Assembly (NCBI RefSeq): GCF_026427595.1
Contig: NZ_CP101527.1
Coordinates: forward strand, 4,025,001-4,089,000
Source of the DNA: Alkalimarinus sediminis
GTDB lineage: Bacteria; Pseudomonadota; Gammaproteobacteria; Pseudomonadales; Oleiphilaceae
Reading direction: 5' to 3'
DNA: 64,000 bases
The position numbers and the translations under genes were made by a program. Below, one piece after another: positions 1 to 8,087 of the stretch (position 1 is the first letter of the stretch; every line of letters starts with the position of its first letter). Below the pieces are notes generated by a model. That model was not told the DNA's origin. It worked only from the letters and a program-made list of their open reading frames with translations, and ran no database searches.

Positions 1-821
1 AGGTCAACATTATCACCACCCAACATTAAGTGGTTACCCACTCCAACACGGGTTAGTGTGAGTTGATCATCCTGACCTTTTGCCACTTTAATCAAGCTTA
101 GGTCTGTGGTGCCGCCACCCACATCACACACCAGCAATAGTTTAATTTTGGCTAATGCGGCTTGTGCATCATCGCCTTGCCGGGCATACCAGTCATAACA
201 AACCGCTTGAGGTTCTTCGAGCAATAACACCTTACCAAAACCTGCACGCTCCGCCGCCTCGACCGTTAGCGCTCTGGCACCTTCATCAAACGAAGCCGGT
301 ACGGTAATGACCACCTCTTGATGCTCCATCAAGGCATCAGGGTGCTCGGTATTCCAAGCTTTGCGCACATGATATAAATAACTTGAAGAGGCTAAGACCG
401 GTGACACCTTCGCCACCCCTTCAGCCCCCGCCCAAGGCAGAATGTCAGCACTACGATCAACCTGAGGATGAGATAGCCAGCTTTTTGCACTGACCACTTG
501 GCGACCATCAACCTTAGCACCAAGCTCTCTTGCCCACTCCCCGACTACCACCTGCGAAAGCTCACCCGCTAGTTCATCACCTGCTAAGCCTGACCAAGGT
601 AAAACCATATCCGACTCATTCAGCTCTCCCACGGTGGGGTGATACCTAAAAGACGGTAACATCGGTCGTTTGGCCACTTCGCCTGCCGCAACCAACTGTT
701 CGATTGCAAAGATCTGGCAGTTATCGGGAGTTAATGGCTGCTGCATATCCGCATAAGCCACAACAGTATTAGTCGTACCTAAATCGATACCGATTAGATA
801 TTGGGGCTGTTGATTTGTCAT
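1..821 (-). CDS. Hsp70-family ATPase, C-terminus cut by window edge
   Basis: The N-terminal ~273 residues of an Hsp70/actin-fold chaperone ATPase are visible; the rest lies before base 1. The phosphate-1 motif IGIDLGTTNTVVAYAD follows the start and the phosphate-2 motif CDVGGGTTDLSL lies near residue 210, so nucleotide binding looks intact. The ATG (821) directly abuts the stop of the upstream Hsp70 paralogue, and both follow a DUF2760 gene, so the three are probably co-transcribed. It resembles its neighbour along its whole visible length, for example in SAKSWLCH, VDRSAD and the EEPQA segment, which points to an old tandem duplication. No DnaJ or GrpE gene is nearby. Family assignment is secure; the client is unknown. 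Confidence 0.93.
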   Translation of the reverse strand, partial: MTNQQPQYLIGIDLGTTNTVVAYADMQQPLTPDNCQIFAIEQLVAAGEVAKRPMLPSFRYHPTVGELNESDMVLPWSGLAGDELAGELSQVVVGEWARELGAKVDGRQVVSAKSWLSHPQVDRSADILPWAGAEGVAKVSPVLASSSYLYHVRKAWNTEHPDALMEHQEVVITVPASFDEGARALTVEAAERAGFGKVLLLEEPQAVCYDWYARQGDDAQAALAKIKLLLVCDVGGGTTDLSLIKVAKGQDDQLTLTRVGVGNHLMLGGDNVD

Positions 822-2762
822 TTAATCTCGTACATCCAATTCAATCTGCCAACGCTCTGCTTCACCATTGCTATCGGTACTATTGACCGAGATGGCTTCT
901 AGTTTAAGGGTGCCAACTTCGGTTACTTTTGACATCAGGCGCACCGGCACCACTTCACCTTTGCGACGACCATTGGCAGAACCGTTTGCGTCTATCGACA
1001 GGGTTGCTTGTAGTTCTGGTAACTCTTCTAACTCTCCGTCTTGCCAGTGATCAAGCTGAACACCTGCTTCATCATGGCGTCGTGTGTTGGAGCCAAAAAA
1101 TCTAAATCGAACCGGCTCGCCCACGACCAGACCAAACTCAGCGCTACCTGCTGCAGTTTCAGACCCTTCTTCCATGCCAAAAGGAGCAATACATAACGCT
1201 TCTAACGGTGGCTCCATACCAGGTATCGCAGGCATTGAGCTTTCAATACCGACATAATAAGTGCTCGCTAACCCCCCTCGAATACGCACACCTTGGCCTT
1301 TTCTAACGTAGCCGTAATAGCTCGCGCCACTGGCAACTGCCAAGTCCAAATCCGCATCAGAGAGCAACCGCGCAGGTTCAGAGCCGGCATCGGTAAGCCA
1401 TTGGTTGATAATCGACAACGTTCGGTTAGCCAGCGCAGGAGCCTTCAAAACGCCACCATTAAACAAAATCGCAGTGGGTTTTATAAAATTAGAGGCTTGG
1501 GGCGTATCAAAGCTCGCAGCCAGAGGGTCAAACGGCATCTCATCGGCAGGCGCACTGCCCAACACGTCGCTTGCAGCATCGACTTGTCGACTTAAAAACG
1601 CTGCTAAATGTCGTGATACTGCAGGATCTTGCGCGTAAGGTAAGCCTTTCTGTGTCAATGCACTACGACGAGCAGCTCGAGGGTGGTCATTAATGCCCAC
1701 TTGGGGGAAGAACCCTTCCACTAAGGTCTCGCGGACCTCTGTGCGTGTAAGTTCTGTGCGTAGCGTATTACCGAGTAACTTGGAGCCGCGACTAGGCACG
1801 GTAATCGGCACACTTTCGACATCGTTATCGAGCAGTAGCTGCTCTTTGGCATCACGACAGGCGTGGGTAATCGCTTGAATTTGCCAAGGTTGTAACTCTT
1901 TGCCTTGTTCTGCCAGTTTGGCCTTAACCCGATAAGCGAGGGCTAAATCCATATTGTCGCCACCTAACAGAATATGGTCGCCGACAGCCACTCGATTAAG
2001 AGTTAAGCTGCCCTCTTCTTCTGTGACCGCCACTAACGATAAATCTGTCGTGCCGCCACCGATATCAACCACTAATATAATATCGCCAATATTAACCTGT
2101 TCGCGCCACGCTTCTCCGCTGGCATGCACCCAGTTATAAACCGCCGCTTGAGGCTCTTCGAGCAAGGTTAGATGATCAAGTCCCAACGCACTAGCCGCCT
2201 CTGCCGTTAATTCACGAGCAGCGGGGTCAAAGGAGGCAGGAATAGTAATGGTGACCTCTTGCTGATCAAGCGGAAAGTCAGGAAATTGATGCTCCCAAGC
2301 TGCACGCAAATGGTCTAAATATTCAAATGTCGCGGTTAACGGGGATATTTTAGCGACCTCTTCAGGGCTGCCCGCCGGCAAGAAATCTGCGTGGCGGTCA
2401 ACACCACTATGACAGAGCCAGCTTTTAGCACTAGCTACCAGTCGTATAGGCGTTTTACTACCCAAGCTGCGTGCAATGTTGCCAACTATCTCATCAGGCT
2501 TGTCATTCCAAGGCAGTGCAATATCTGAAGGGTTGAGTTCGGATTCATGGGGTCGATAGATAAATGACGGCAACTGCTTTTGCTCTTCTATCACTCCAGG
2601 CTGACTCAGTTGAGGAATCGACATAATCGTCAACCCTGGTTCAACCGATGGGTTTTCGGCTGCCGCTTTTAAATCTAAATAAGACAATACACAGTGTGTT
2701 GTGCCCAAATCGATACCAACCGAGTAACGAGCACCCTGCTCTGTAGATACTGGGTCTATCAT
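822..2762 (-). CDS. Hsp70-family protein (DnaK-like, non-canonical)
   Basis: This is a 646-residue Hsp70-type ATPase, close to DnaK in length but divergent. Phosphate-1 is VGIDLGTTHCVLSYLD (about residues 16-31), phosphate-2 is VVDIGGGTTDLSL (about 237-249), and the adenosine-region motif is LFNGGVLKAPAL. The C-terminal part contains an insert-rich beta domain rather than a clear DnaK lid, so a classical substrate-binding domain is doubtful. Its start overlaps the stop of the DUF2760 gene by ATGA, indicating translational coupling, and a second Hsp70 paralogue follows without a gap. From recall, such Hsp70 pairs with DUF2760 occur in other proteobacteria; their function is not established. 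Confidence 0.93.
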   Translation of the reverse strand: MIDPVSTEQGARYSVGIDLGTTHCVLSYLDLKAAAENPSVEPGLTIMSIPQLSQPGVIEEQKQLPSFIYRPHESELNPSDIALPWNDKPDEIVGNIARSLGSKTPIRLVASAKSWLCHSGVDRHADFLPAGSPEEVAKISPLTATFEYLDHLRAAWEHQFPDFPLDQQEVTITIPASFDPAARELTAEAASALGLDHLTLLEEPQAAVYNWVHASGEAWREQVNIGDIILVVDIGGGTTDLSLVAVTEEEGSLTLNRVAVGDHILLGGDNMDLALAYRVKAKLAEQGKELQPWQIQAITHACRDAKEQLLLDNDVESVPITVPSRGSKLLGNTLRTELTRTEVRETLVEGFFPQVGINDHPRAARRSALTQKGLPYAQDPAVSRHLAAFLSRQVDAASDVLGSAPADEMPFDPLAASFDTPQASNFIKPTAILFNGGVLKAPALANRTLSIINQWLTDAGSEPARLLSDADLDLAVASGASYYGYVRKGQGVRIRGGLASTYYVGIESSMPAIPGMEPPLEALCIAPFGMEEGSETAAGSAEFGLVVGEPVRFRFFGSNTRRHDEAGVQLDHWQDGELEELPELQATLSIDANGSANGRRKGEVVPVRLMSKVTEVGTLKLEAISVNSTDSNGEAERWQIELDVRD

Positions 2763-3352
2763 AGCTCCACCTCAGCCGGTGCCACTATTGAAGTATCATG
2801 ACCGTCCGCCAACTTAGGTAATCTAATATCGGTAACCTTCCAACCTTTGTGGATCAACGAACCCGTAAACGGTGCTTCACCCACCACATTGCCAGTTAAA
2901 CGAACTTCTGAGGCGTTAAAGCCAGCCGCTAACGTAATTCGGGTCTCTTCATTTTCATTTCTAACCGGCGCAAAGGTAAAGTAAGTCTCAAGGGCTTTCT
3001 TGCTTCCTTCATGCACTACTCGGGCAGCAGCACCGATATCCGCATCAGAATAACCAGCAAGATCTTCTTGGGTAAAATCGATAAAACGAGCTTCTTGTTG
3101 CAACAACGTGAGTAACTGTAAAGCCGCATCAGGGGTTGCCTCTTTTAACTGGGCAGGCTTTGGTGCTTCTGCTGCGGGTGTTTCAACGCTGGGCTTTACT
3201 GGCTCGGGTGCGCTTGCATGTTGATTGCCCAATGTTGGCTGCTGAGCCGGTTTTTTAACTAAGAACAAAACAAAAAATATCACCGCAACAATAGCCAACC
3301 CTAAATGAAGCATGTCAAATGTAGTCGGGGCTGCGGTTAAATTAATGTTCAT
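2759..3352 (-). CDS. DUF2760 domain protein, membrane-anchored
   Basis: This 197-residue protein has one N-terminal membrane segment (about residues 12-32, rich in L, V, I and F), a Pro/Ala/Glu-rich linker (about 40-75), and a compact C-terminal domain of DUF2760 type (about 75-197). The anchor and linker suggest a cytoplasmic domain tethered to the inner membrane. It is the first gene of a minus-strand operon with two Hsp70-like ATPases and overlaps the next gene by four bases. A plausible role is membrane adaptor or client of the Hsp70 pair; that is inference from context only. Confidence 0.85.
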   Translation of the reverse strand: MNINLTAAPTTFDMLHLGLAIVAVIFFVLFLVKKPAQQPTLGNQHASAPEPVKPSVETPAAEAPKPAQLKEATPDAALQLLTLLQQEARFIDFTQEDLAGYSDADIGAAARVVHEGSKKALETYFTFAPVRNENEETRITLAAGFNASEVRLTGNVVGEAPFTGSLIHKGWKVTDIRLPKLADGHDTSIVAPAEVEL

Positions 3353-3608
3353 AATTCGTTTCCTTGTTATTCGCTATAAGTAAAAACAAAAGATTTTACA
3401 GGGCTGTTTACGATATTTGTCAGCTCACTGGACATATGGTGCGCTATTTTACGACAAAAGCAGAGTATTGGGCAGATTAGTTGTAGAGAGATGCTCGTTT
3501 ATCTAAGACTTATCAATAGAGGTGATCCAATATTGCTATTTATCAGTAAATAACTACACACCCGCGACATTGTTGGCTGTTTTTTGCGTGATAGTAGAGG
3601 ATTATTTT

Positions 3609-3785
3609 ATGTTTGGACTGTTTAAGTCTGACCCGGTCAAAAAGTACCGAAAAGAATACGAGAAAGTATTACAAGAGGCGATGCAAGCTCAGCGCAGCGG
3701 CGATATTAGACTATATTCTGAGTTAAGTTCAGAAGCTGACAAGCTATACCAGAAACTCAAAGCCTCTGAGCCATCACACCCTTAG
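3609..3785 (+). CDS. DUF6435 (Lacal_2735-like) small protein
   Basis: This 58-residue, highly charged, helical protein begins MFGLFKSDPVKKYRKEYEK. The opening MFGLFK plus a Lys/Glu-rich amphipathic helix is typical of the small DUF6435/Lacal_2735 family, whose role is unknown. The ATG at 3609 has an AGAGG ribosome site 8-13 bases upstream; an in-frame alternative start at 3522 would add 29 unrelated residues and is less likely. Only 19 bases separate it from the photolyase gene, so the two are probably co-transcribed. Confidence 0.8.
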   Translation: MFGLFKSDPVKKYRKEYEKVLQEAMQAQRSGDIRLYSELSSEADKLYQKLKASEPSHP

Positions 3786-3804
3786 GCTTTGTGAGCTTAA
3801 CCTT

Positions 3805-5415
3805 ATGAATAAACTGTTCGATACCATTTCCAACCGCCTGAGTAAGACAGAGTTTACGACTATTCGCCTTATTCTCGGCGACCAATTAAATGCCGAGCAC
3901 AGTTGGTTTAACACAAAAGACCCCGAAACTTTATACCTGATAGCCGAACTGCACCAAGAGCAACACTACGTAAAACATCATGTGCAGAAAATATCTGCTT
4001 TCTTCAAGTCGATGGAGAACTTTGCTCAAGCGCTTAATCAAGCAGGCCATCAGGTTTTGCACCTAACCCTCGATGACACCGAAGGCGTTGCTACTCTAAA
4101 TGAGCTGCTGTTAGCGCTCGCAACTCGATTTAAAAGCACTCAAATCCACTATCAACGGCCTGACGAGTTCCGTTTAACCCAACACTTTGATGCATTACAA
4201 CAAACACTATCGACACAGACAGGCCAACAGATAGTGCTAACCTGTTTTGATAGCGAGCACTTTATTCTCCCTATTGAAGATATACCCCAATATTTCAAAA
4301 AGGGTAAGCATGTACGGATGGAGAATTTCTACCGTGCCATGCGCAAGCGCTTTAATGTTTTAATGGAAGGTGACCACCCTGTAGGCGGCCAATGGAACTT
4401 TGATGCAGATAACCGTAATCACTTTAAAAAAGCTGACCTATTGGTTATTCCCGAGCCACTGATATTTGCAAACGACGTTAAAGAGGTCATTGAACGCATA
4501 AAGCGCCACAACATCCCAACCATGGGGCATACTGAAACAGAGCTTCTCTGGCCTTGTAGCAGAGCCCAAGCAAGACAACTTCTTGAGTACTTTTGTCAGA
4601 CCTGCCTACCTAACTTTGGCCGCTTTCAAGATGCCATGACCGAGCACTCGGCCTATGCTTGGAGCCTCTACCACTCACGGCTGAGTTTTGCCTTAAACGC
4701 TAAGATGATCCACCCTCTGGATGTAATTGATGCCGCTATAGAACAGTTTCATCAGGCAGAAGGGGAGATCAATATTGCCCAAATTGAAGGCTTTATTCGG
4801 CAAATACTAGGCTGGCGTGAGTATGTTCGTGGCATGTATTGGATCAACATGCCTGATCTATCAACTCTCAATGCGCTGCAAGCTGAGCGGCCGCTTCCTC
4901 GGTGGTTTTGGGATGGCAACACTAAAATGAACTGTCTCAGCAAAGCCATTTCACAATCATTAGATTATGCCTATGCCCATCATATTCAGAGATTAATGAT
5001 CACCGGCAATTTTGCCTTATTGACAGGGTTAAACCCAGATGAGGTTGATGAGTGGTATTTAGGTATTTATATAGACGCCATAGAGTGGGTTGAGATGCCC
5101 AACACCCGAGGCATGGCACTATCAGCTGATGGTGGTTTGATTGCGACCAAGCCCTATGCCGCGAGTGGCAATTACATCAACAAAATGAGTGACCACTGCA
5201 AAAGCTGCCACTACTCAGTAAAAGAAAAAACAGGTGAAAGCGCTTGCCCGTTTAATAGTCTGTACTGGAACTTTTTAGATCAGCATAAATCTTACTTTCA
5301 GCAAAATCCTCGCATGGCCTTCCCGTATAAAACATGGCAGCGTATGGATGCGGTTCAGCAGGCCGATATTTTACAGCATGCAACCAAACTACTAGGCAAC
5401 CTCGATGCACTTTAG
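3805..5415 (+). CDS. Iron-sulfur bacterial cryptochrome/photolyase (FeS-BCP, PhrB-like)
   Basis: This is a 536-residue member of the deoxyribodipyrimidine photolyase-related family. The N-terminal Rossmann domain starts TTIRLILGDQLNAEHSWF, and the C-terminal half is the FAD-binding helical domain. Four cysteines, at residues 377, 465, 468 and 481, have exactly the spacing (88, 3, 13) of the 4Fe-4S ligands recalled for Agrobacterium PhrB (350, 438, 441, 454). This marks it as FeS-BCP type, members of which repair (6-4) photoproducts using FAD, a lumazine antenna and light. Its closeness to DUF6435 and a secreted glutathione peroxidase suggests a light/oxidative stress setting. Repair versus signalling cannot be decided from sequence alone. 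Confidence 0.93.
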   Translation: MNKLFDTISNRLSKTEFTTIRLILGDQLNAEHSWFNTKDPETLYLIAELHQEQHYVKHHVQKISAFFKSMENFAQALNQAGHQVLHLTLDDTEGVATLNELLLALATRFKSTQIHYQRPDEFRLTQHFDALQQTLSTQTGQQIVLTCFDSEHFILPIEDIPQYFKKGKHVRMENFYRAMRKRFNVLMEGDHPVGGQWNFDADNRNHFKKADLLVIPEPLIFANDVKEVIERIKRHNIPTMGHTETELLWPCSRAQARQLLEYFCQTCLPNFGRFQDAMTEHSAYAWSLYHSRLSFALNAKMIHPLDVIDAAIEQFHQAEGEINIAQIEGFIRQILGWREYVRGMYWINMPDLSTLNALQAERPLPRWFWDGNTKMNCLSKAISQSLDYAYAHHIQRLMITGNFALLTGLNPDEVDEWYLGIYIDAIEWVEMPNTRGMALSADGGLIATKPYAASGNYINKMSDHCKSCHYSVKEKTGESACPFNSLYWNFLDQHKSYFQQNPRMAFPYKTWQRMDAVQQADILQHATKLLGNLDAL

Positions 5416-5481
5416 TGATCTATTTTCCTGTTATCCGCGTAGTAGTATAAAGTCGTTCAGCCATTCAGAGGAATATTGAAC

Positions 5482-6051
5482 ATGCATGTAAGTAAACACG
5501 CAACAACATTAATAACGAGCCTAGCTTTGTTGGTCTTAACTCTATTCTCCAGTGTTGCTAACGCAAGTTGTGACCCTCTACTTGAGTTTGAAACTAATAA
5601 GCTTCACTCACAAAAAAGTGTAAATTTCTGCGAGCAGTTTAATGACAAAGTACTGCTAGTGGTTAACACCGCCAGCCACTGCGGCTATACGCCTCAATTC
5701 AAAGAGCTTGAAGGCCTCTATCAAAAATACAAAGACCAAGGTTTAGAGATTGTAGGGTTCCCCTCGAATGATTTCAGACAGGAATATAAATCTGAAGAGC
5801 AGACCGCGAGTGTATGCTATATCAACTACGGTGTAAGCTTTACGATGGTATCTACAAGCTCTGTAAAAGGTGAAAGCAAGAATAGTTTTTACCAAAAACT
5901 GACAGATAGAACAGGCAAAGAGCCCGGATGGAACTTTAGTAAGTTTTTGATCAGCAAAGATCGAAAAAACATTGAGTACTTCCGCTCAGCAACCGAGCCC
6001 ATGGACAGCCCTCTTGAAGCATTAGTAGCTCAGTATGTTGGCCGCGACTAA
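5482..6051 (+). CDS. Secreted glutathione peroxidase-family thiol peroxidase
   Basis: This 189-residue protein has an N-terminal signal peptide (hydrophobic core about residues 9-24, likely cleavage near NAS-C). The glutathione peroxidase core carries the peroxidatic cysteine in TASHCGYTPQF (Cys67), a second cysteine at 112, and the WN pair in GWNFSKFLI (Trp150, Asn151). The usual NQF motif that supplies the catalytic Gln reads SNDF here, with Asp97 at that site. ATG 5482 is preferred over an in-frame TTG at 5476 because AGAGGA lies nine bases before the ATG and only three before the TTG. It probably detoxifies peroxides in the periplasm, using thioredoxin-like partners. Its 3' end overlaps the convergent flavodoxin gene by four bases. 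Confidence 0.9.
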   Translation: MHVSKHATTLITSLALLVLTLFSSVANASCDPLLEFETNKLHSQKSVNFCEQFNDKVLLVVNTASHCGYTPQFKELEGLYQKYKDQGLEIVGFPSNDFRQEYKSEEQTASVCYINYGVSFTMVSTSSVKGESKNSFYQKLTDRTGKEPGWNFSKFLISKDRKNIEYFRSATEPMDSPLEALVAQYVGRD

Positions 6052-6518
6052 ATCACACCCGCATCCAAACTCGCGGCCATTGTTAACCCCAACTCTTCGC
6101 ACTGGGATATAAAGTCTTCACTAAAGTCACCTCGGCAGACCAGTGGCTCCTGCACCCAGCGCCACTTTAAGCCGGTGAGAATGGTTTCAAGGGCTCGTTT
6201 GGTACCGGTGCCATCTTGCCCTGCGCGAATGTAGGCTGCTGCGGGCAGACCTTGTTTCTTTTCAAGCACTGCATAGTAAGTACGATCAAAGAAGTCTTTA
6301 AGCGCGCCACTCATGTAAGCCAGGTTTTCAGTTGTGCCCAGTATGATGGCGTCTGCGGCTAATACGTCTTCAGCATTCGCATTTAAGGGAGGTATATATG
6401 TAACCTCAACATTTTCGATATCTTCGTGTTGAGCACCTTTTAACACCGCATCCACCATGCGCTGAGTATTAATGGAAGGAGCATGAGCCACGACTAGAAG
6501 CTTTTTTTTGACAGACAT
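6048..6518 (-). CDS. Flavodoxin-fold NAD(P)H-dependent oxidoreductase
   Basis: This 156-residue protein has the flavodoxin/WrbA-like FMN-binding fold. It starts with a beta strand and phosphate loop (LLVVAHAPSINTQRM), and the second FMN loop is ILGTTENLAYMSGALKDFFD, characteristic of NADPH-dependent FMN reductase and flavodoxin_2-type enzymes. A role in reducing quinones or flavin is likely; the substrate is unknown. The start has a GGAGG-like site in the region just upstream (6525-6531, minus strand). It converges on the glutathione peroxidase gene with a four-base overlap, so the two stop codons interlock. Confidence 0.85.
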   Translation of the reverse strand: MSVKKKLLVVAHAPSINTQRMVDAVLKGAQHEDIENVEVTYIPPLNANAEDVLAADAIILGTTENLAYMSGALKDFFDRTYYAVLEKKQGLPAAAYIRAGQDGTGTKRALETILTGLKWRWVQEPLVCRGDFSEDFISQCEELGLTMAASLDAGVI

Positions 6519-6663
6519 GGTCTACCTCCACATTATTAGTTGGTTGCATAATCTACTTATTGACATCGTAGCCCTTGTCGGTAGGATGTTCCAGCAACGA
6601 TTTAACACTGGCGAGTTATTCGTCTTGAGTTTACTCACAAAACCTTACAGGTATTGATAACCG

Positions 6664-7545
6664 ATGAAAAAATTCTGGGTCATTATGACCATTCTATTTG
6701 CATTTACCCTGACCACTTCGCACGTAGAAGCTAAAAAGTTTGGTGGTGGCAAATCTTTTGGTAAATCATTTCTTACCTCACCATCAAAATCTAAAACCGC
6801 ACCGAGCTCAAATAACTCCAAACAGCAGGCAGCTCCCAACACACCTGCTAAAGGCGGCATGATGAAAGGCATGTTAGGAGGGCTACTGGCAGGTGGACTT
6901 ATCGCAGCATTAATTGGTGGCGGCGCATTTGAGGGTATTCAAATTATGGATATTATCTTAATCGCACTGGTGGCATTTATTGCTATTCGCCTATTTAAAG
7001 GCATGGCGCAGGCCAAAATGGCAGCGGCACAACCCGCCTATGCAGGCAACCAAACACGCCAAAATGCTGGCTCAGACATGTTCGGTTCTAGCACCTCAAA
7101 CAACCAACACGGTGATGCGACATTTAGCGAAGAGAAGCCTGCGGGCTTTACCAATGAAGAGTCTGTACCATTTAACCTGCCAGCTGATTTCGATATTAAT
7201 AACTTCTTATCAGGTGCTCGTGACCACTACCGCACAATTCAGAAAGCCTGGAACGAAAATAATATTGAGATGATTAAAGAGTACGTTAACGAAGAGCTTT
7301 TTGCTCACCTTAAACAGGAGCGTGCCTCTTTATCGGGCGAACAACATACTGAAGTAATGTTTGTAGATGCTGAACTCGTTCGTGCAGACCAACAGTTTGG
7401 TATTGCAGAGTTGAGCATTAAGTTTAGCGGTCGCTACCGTGATACGGTTGAGAACGTTGAAGAGGATATTACCGATGTATGGCATCTTGAGCGCGATACG
7501 ACACAAGACAATGCGCCTTGGTTGATCGTAGGGATTGAAGCTTAA
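6664..7545 (+). CDS. Tim44-like domain membrane protein
   Basis: This 293-residue protein has a signal or anchor sequence (residues 3-20), then a Gly/Ser/Lys-rich stretch (FGGGKSFGKSF) and Pro/Asn-rich linker. Two membrane segments follow: a Gly-rich one with GMLGGLLAGGLIAALIGGG (about 75-90) and another with IMDIILIALVAFIAIRLF (about 95-112). The C-terminal 120 residues form a Tim44-like/MlaC-type alpha-beta domain starting near residue 175 (NFLSGARDHYRTIQKAW). Such proteins are widespread in proteobacteria and their function is poorly known. A GC-rich hairpin (7592-7621) follows the stop, so it is probably monocistronic. Confidence 0.88.
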   Translation: MKKFWVIMTILFAFTLTTSHVEAKKFGGGKSFGKSFLTSPSKSKTAPSSNNSKQQAAPNTPAKGGMMKGMLGGLLAGGLIAALIGGGAFEGIQIMDIILIALVAFIAIRLFKGMAQAKMAAAQPAYAGNQTRQNAGSDMFGSSTSNNQHGDATFSEEKPAGFTNEESVPFNLPADFDINNFLSGARDHYRTIQKAWNENNIEMIKEYVNEELFAHLKQERASLSGEQHTEVMFVDAELVRADQQFGIAELSIKFSGRYRDTVENVEEDITDVWHLERDTTQDNAPWLIVGIEA

Positions 7546-7591
7546 TCTGTATTACGTTTGACAGGTGTAAAAACCAACTAAACGACAAAAC

Positions 7592-7624
7592 TAGGCGGCG
7601 GTACTGCTAAAACGCCGCCTATTT
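7592..7624 (+). terminator. Hairpin downstream of Tim44-domain gene
   Basis: TAGGCGGCG and CGCCGCCTA form a nine-pair GC-rich stem with a 12-base loop, beginning 46 bases after the stop. Only three Ts follow, so this is a weak intrinsic terminator or a transcript-end stabiliser. Confidence 0.6.
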
Positions 7625-7668
7625 AACATTTATCACACGACCTTCCTTATTTCGTTTACTAACTTCAT

Positions 7669-7812
7669 TTATAAAGGCTCAACTAAAACGAGTCTCATCT
7701 CGCGGCCTTTAAATATCTCTCCTATTGCTTTTCTAACATCCAAAATATTGTCGCTTTTGATGCGAAAACGAAATTTAGTCCCTTTCTCAGTAAATGCATT
7801 CACTCTAAACAT
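7669..7812 (-). CDS. Small 47-residue protein of unknown family
   Basis: This short ORF, below usual cut-offs, lies in the otherwise empty 7546-8087 spacer. It starts MFRVNAFTEKGTKFRFRIKS and ends RLVLVEPL. The ATG at 7812 is preceded by AGGAG with a good gap (about 6-7 bases). The protein is basic and alternates beta-like and helix-like stretches (FRFRIKS, then DVRKAIGEIFKG, then MRLVLVEPL), suggesting a small beta-alpha-beta fold. No family was recognised. The strong ribosome site and balanced composition favour a real gene; no homology evidence is available. Confidence 0.6.
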   Translation of the reverse strand: MFRVNAFTEKGTKFRFRIKSDNILDVRKAIGEIFKGREMRLVLVEPL

Positions 7813-7979
7813 AACACTCTCCTAATTATCGTTGGGTCGATCTTTTTTCTGTTTACGATAAAGAGTGTATGAATTGAAACGACACATTCTGTCGCTGAAA
7901 TATATTTAATTAATTATTTTTTGATAATTCTAATAAATCGGGGCTAAGAGCTCCTCCTCAATGCCCCTGCAAGTACGAT

Positions 7980-8007
7980 GACCCTGCAAGAACGGCCTTG
8001 CAGGGTC
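7980..8007. repeat. Perfect 11-bp inverted repeat, six-base loop
   Basis: GACCCTGCAAG (7980-7990) pairs perfectly with CTTGCAGGGTC (7997-8007). There is no T tract on either strand. It lies about 80 bases past the stop of the minus-strand NDH-2 gene, so it may be a transcript-end hairpin or a protein-binding palindrome. Confidence 0.6.
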
Positions 8008-8087
8008 AAAAGATCAACATGGAAGCGGCACTGTGCCGCGATTTTAGATATCCAATGAGGGTCAGCTCAACCTCAATCAATGCACCC

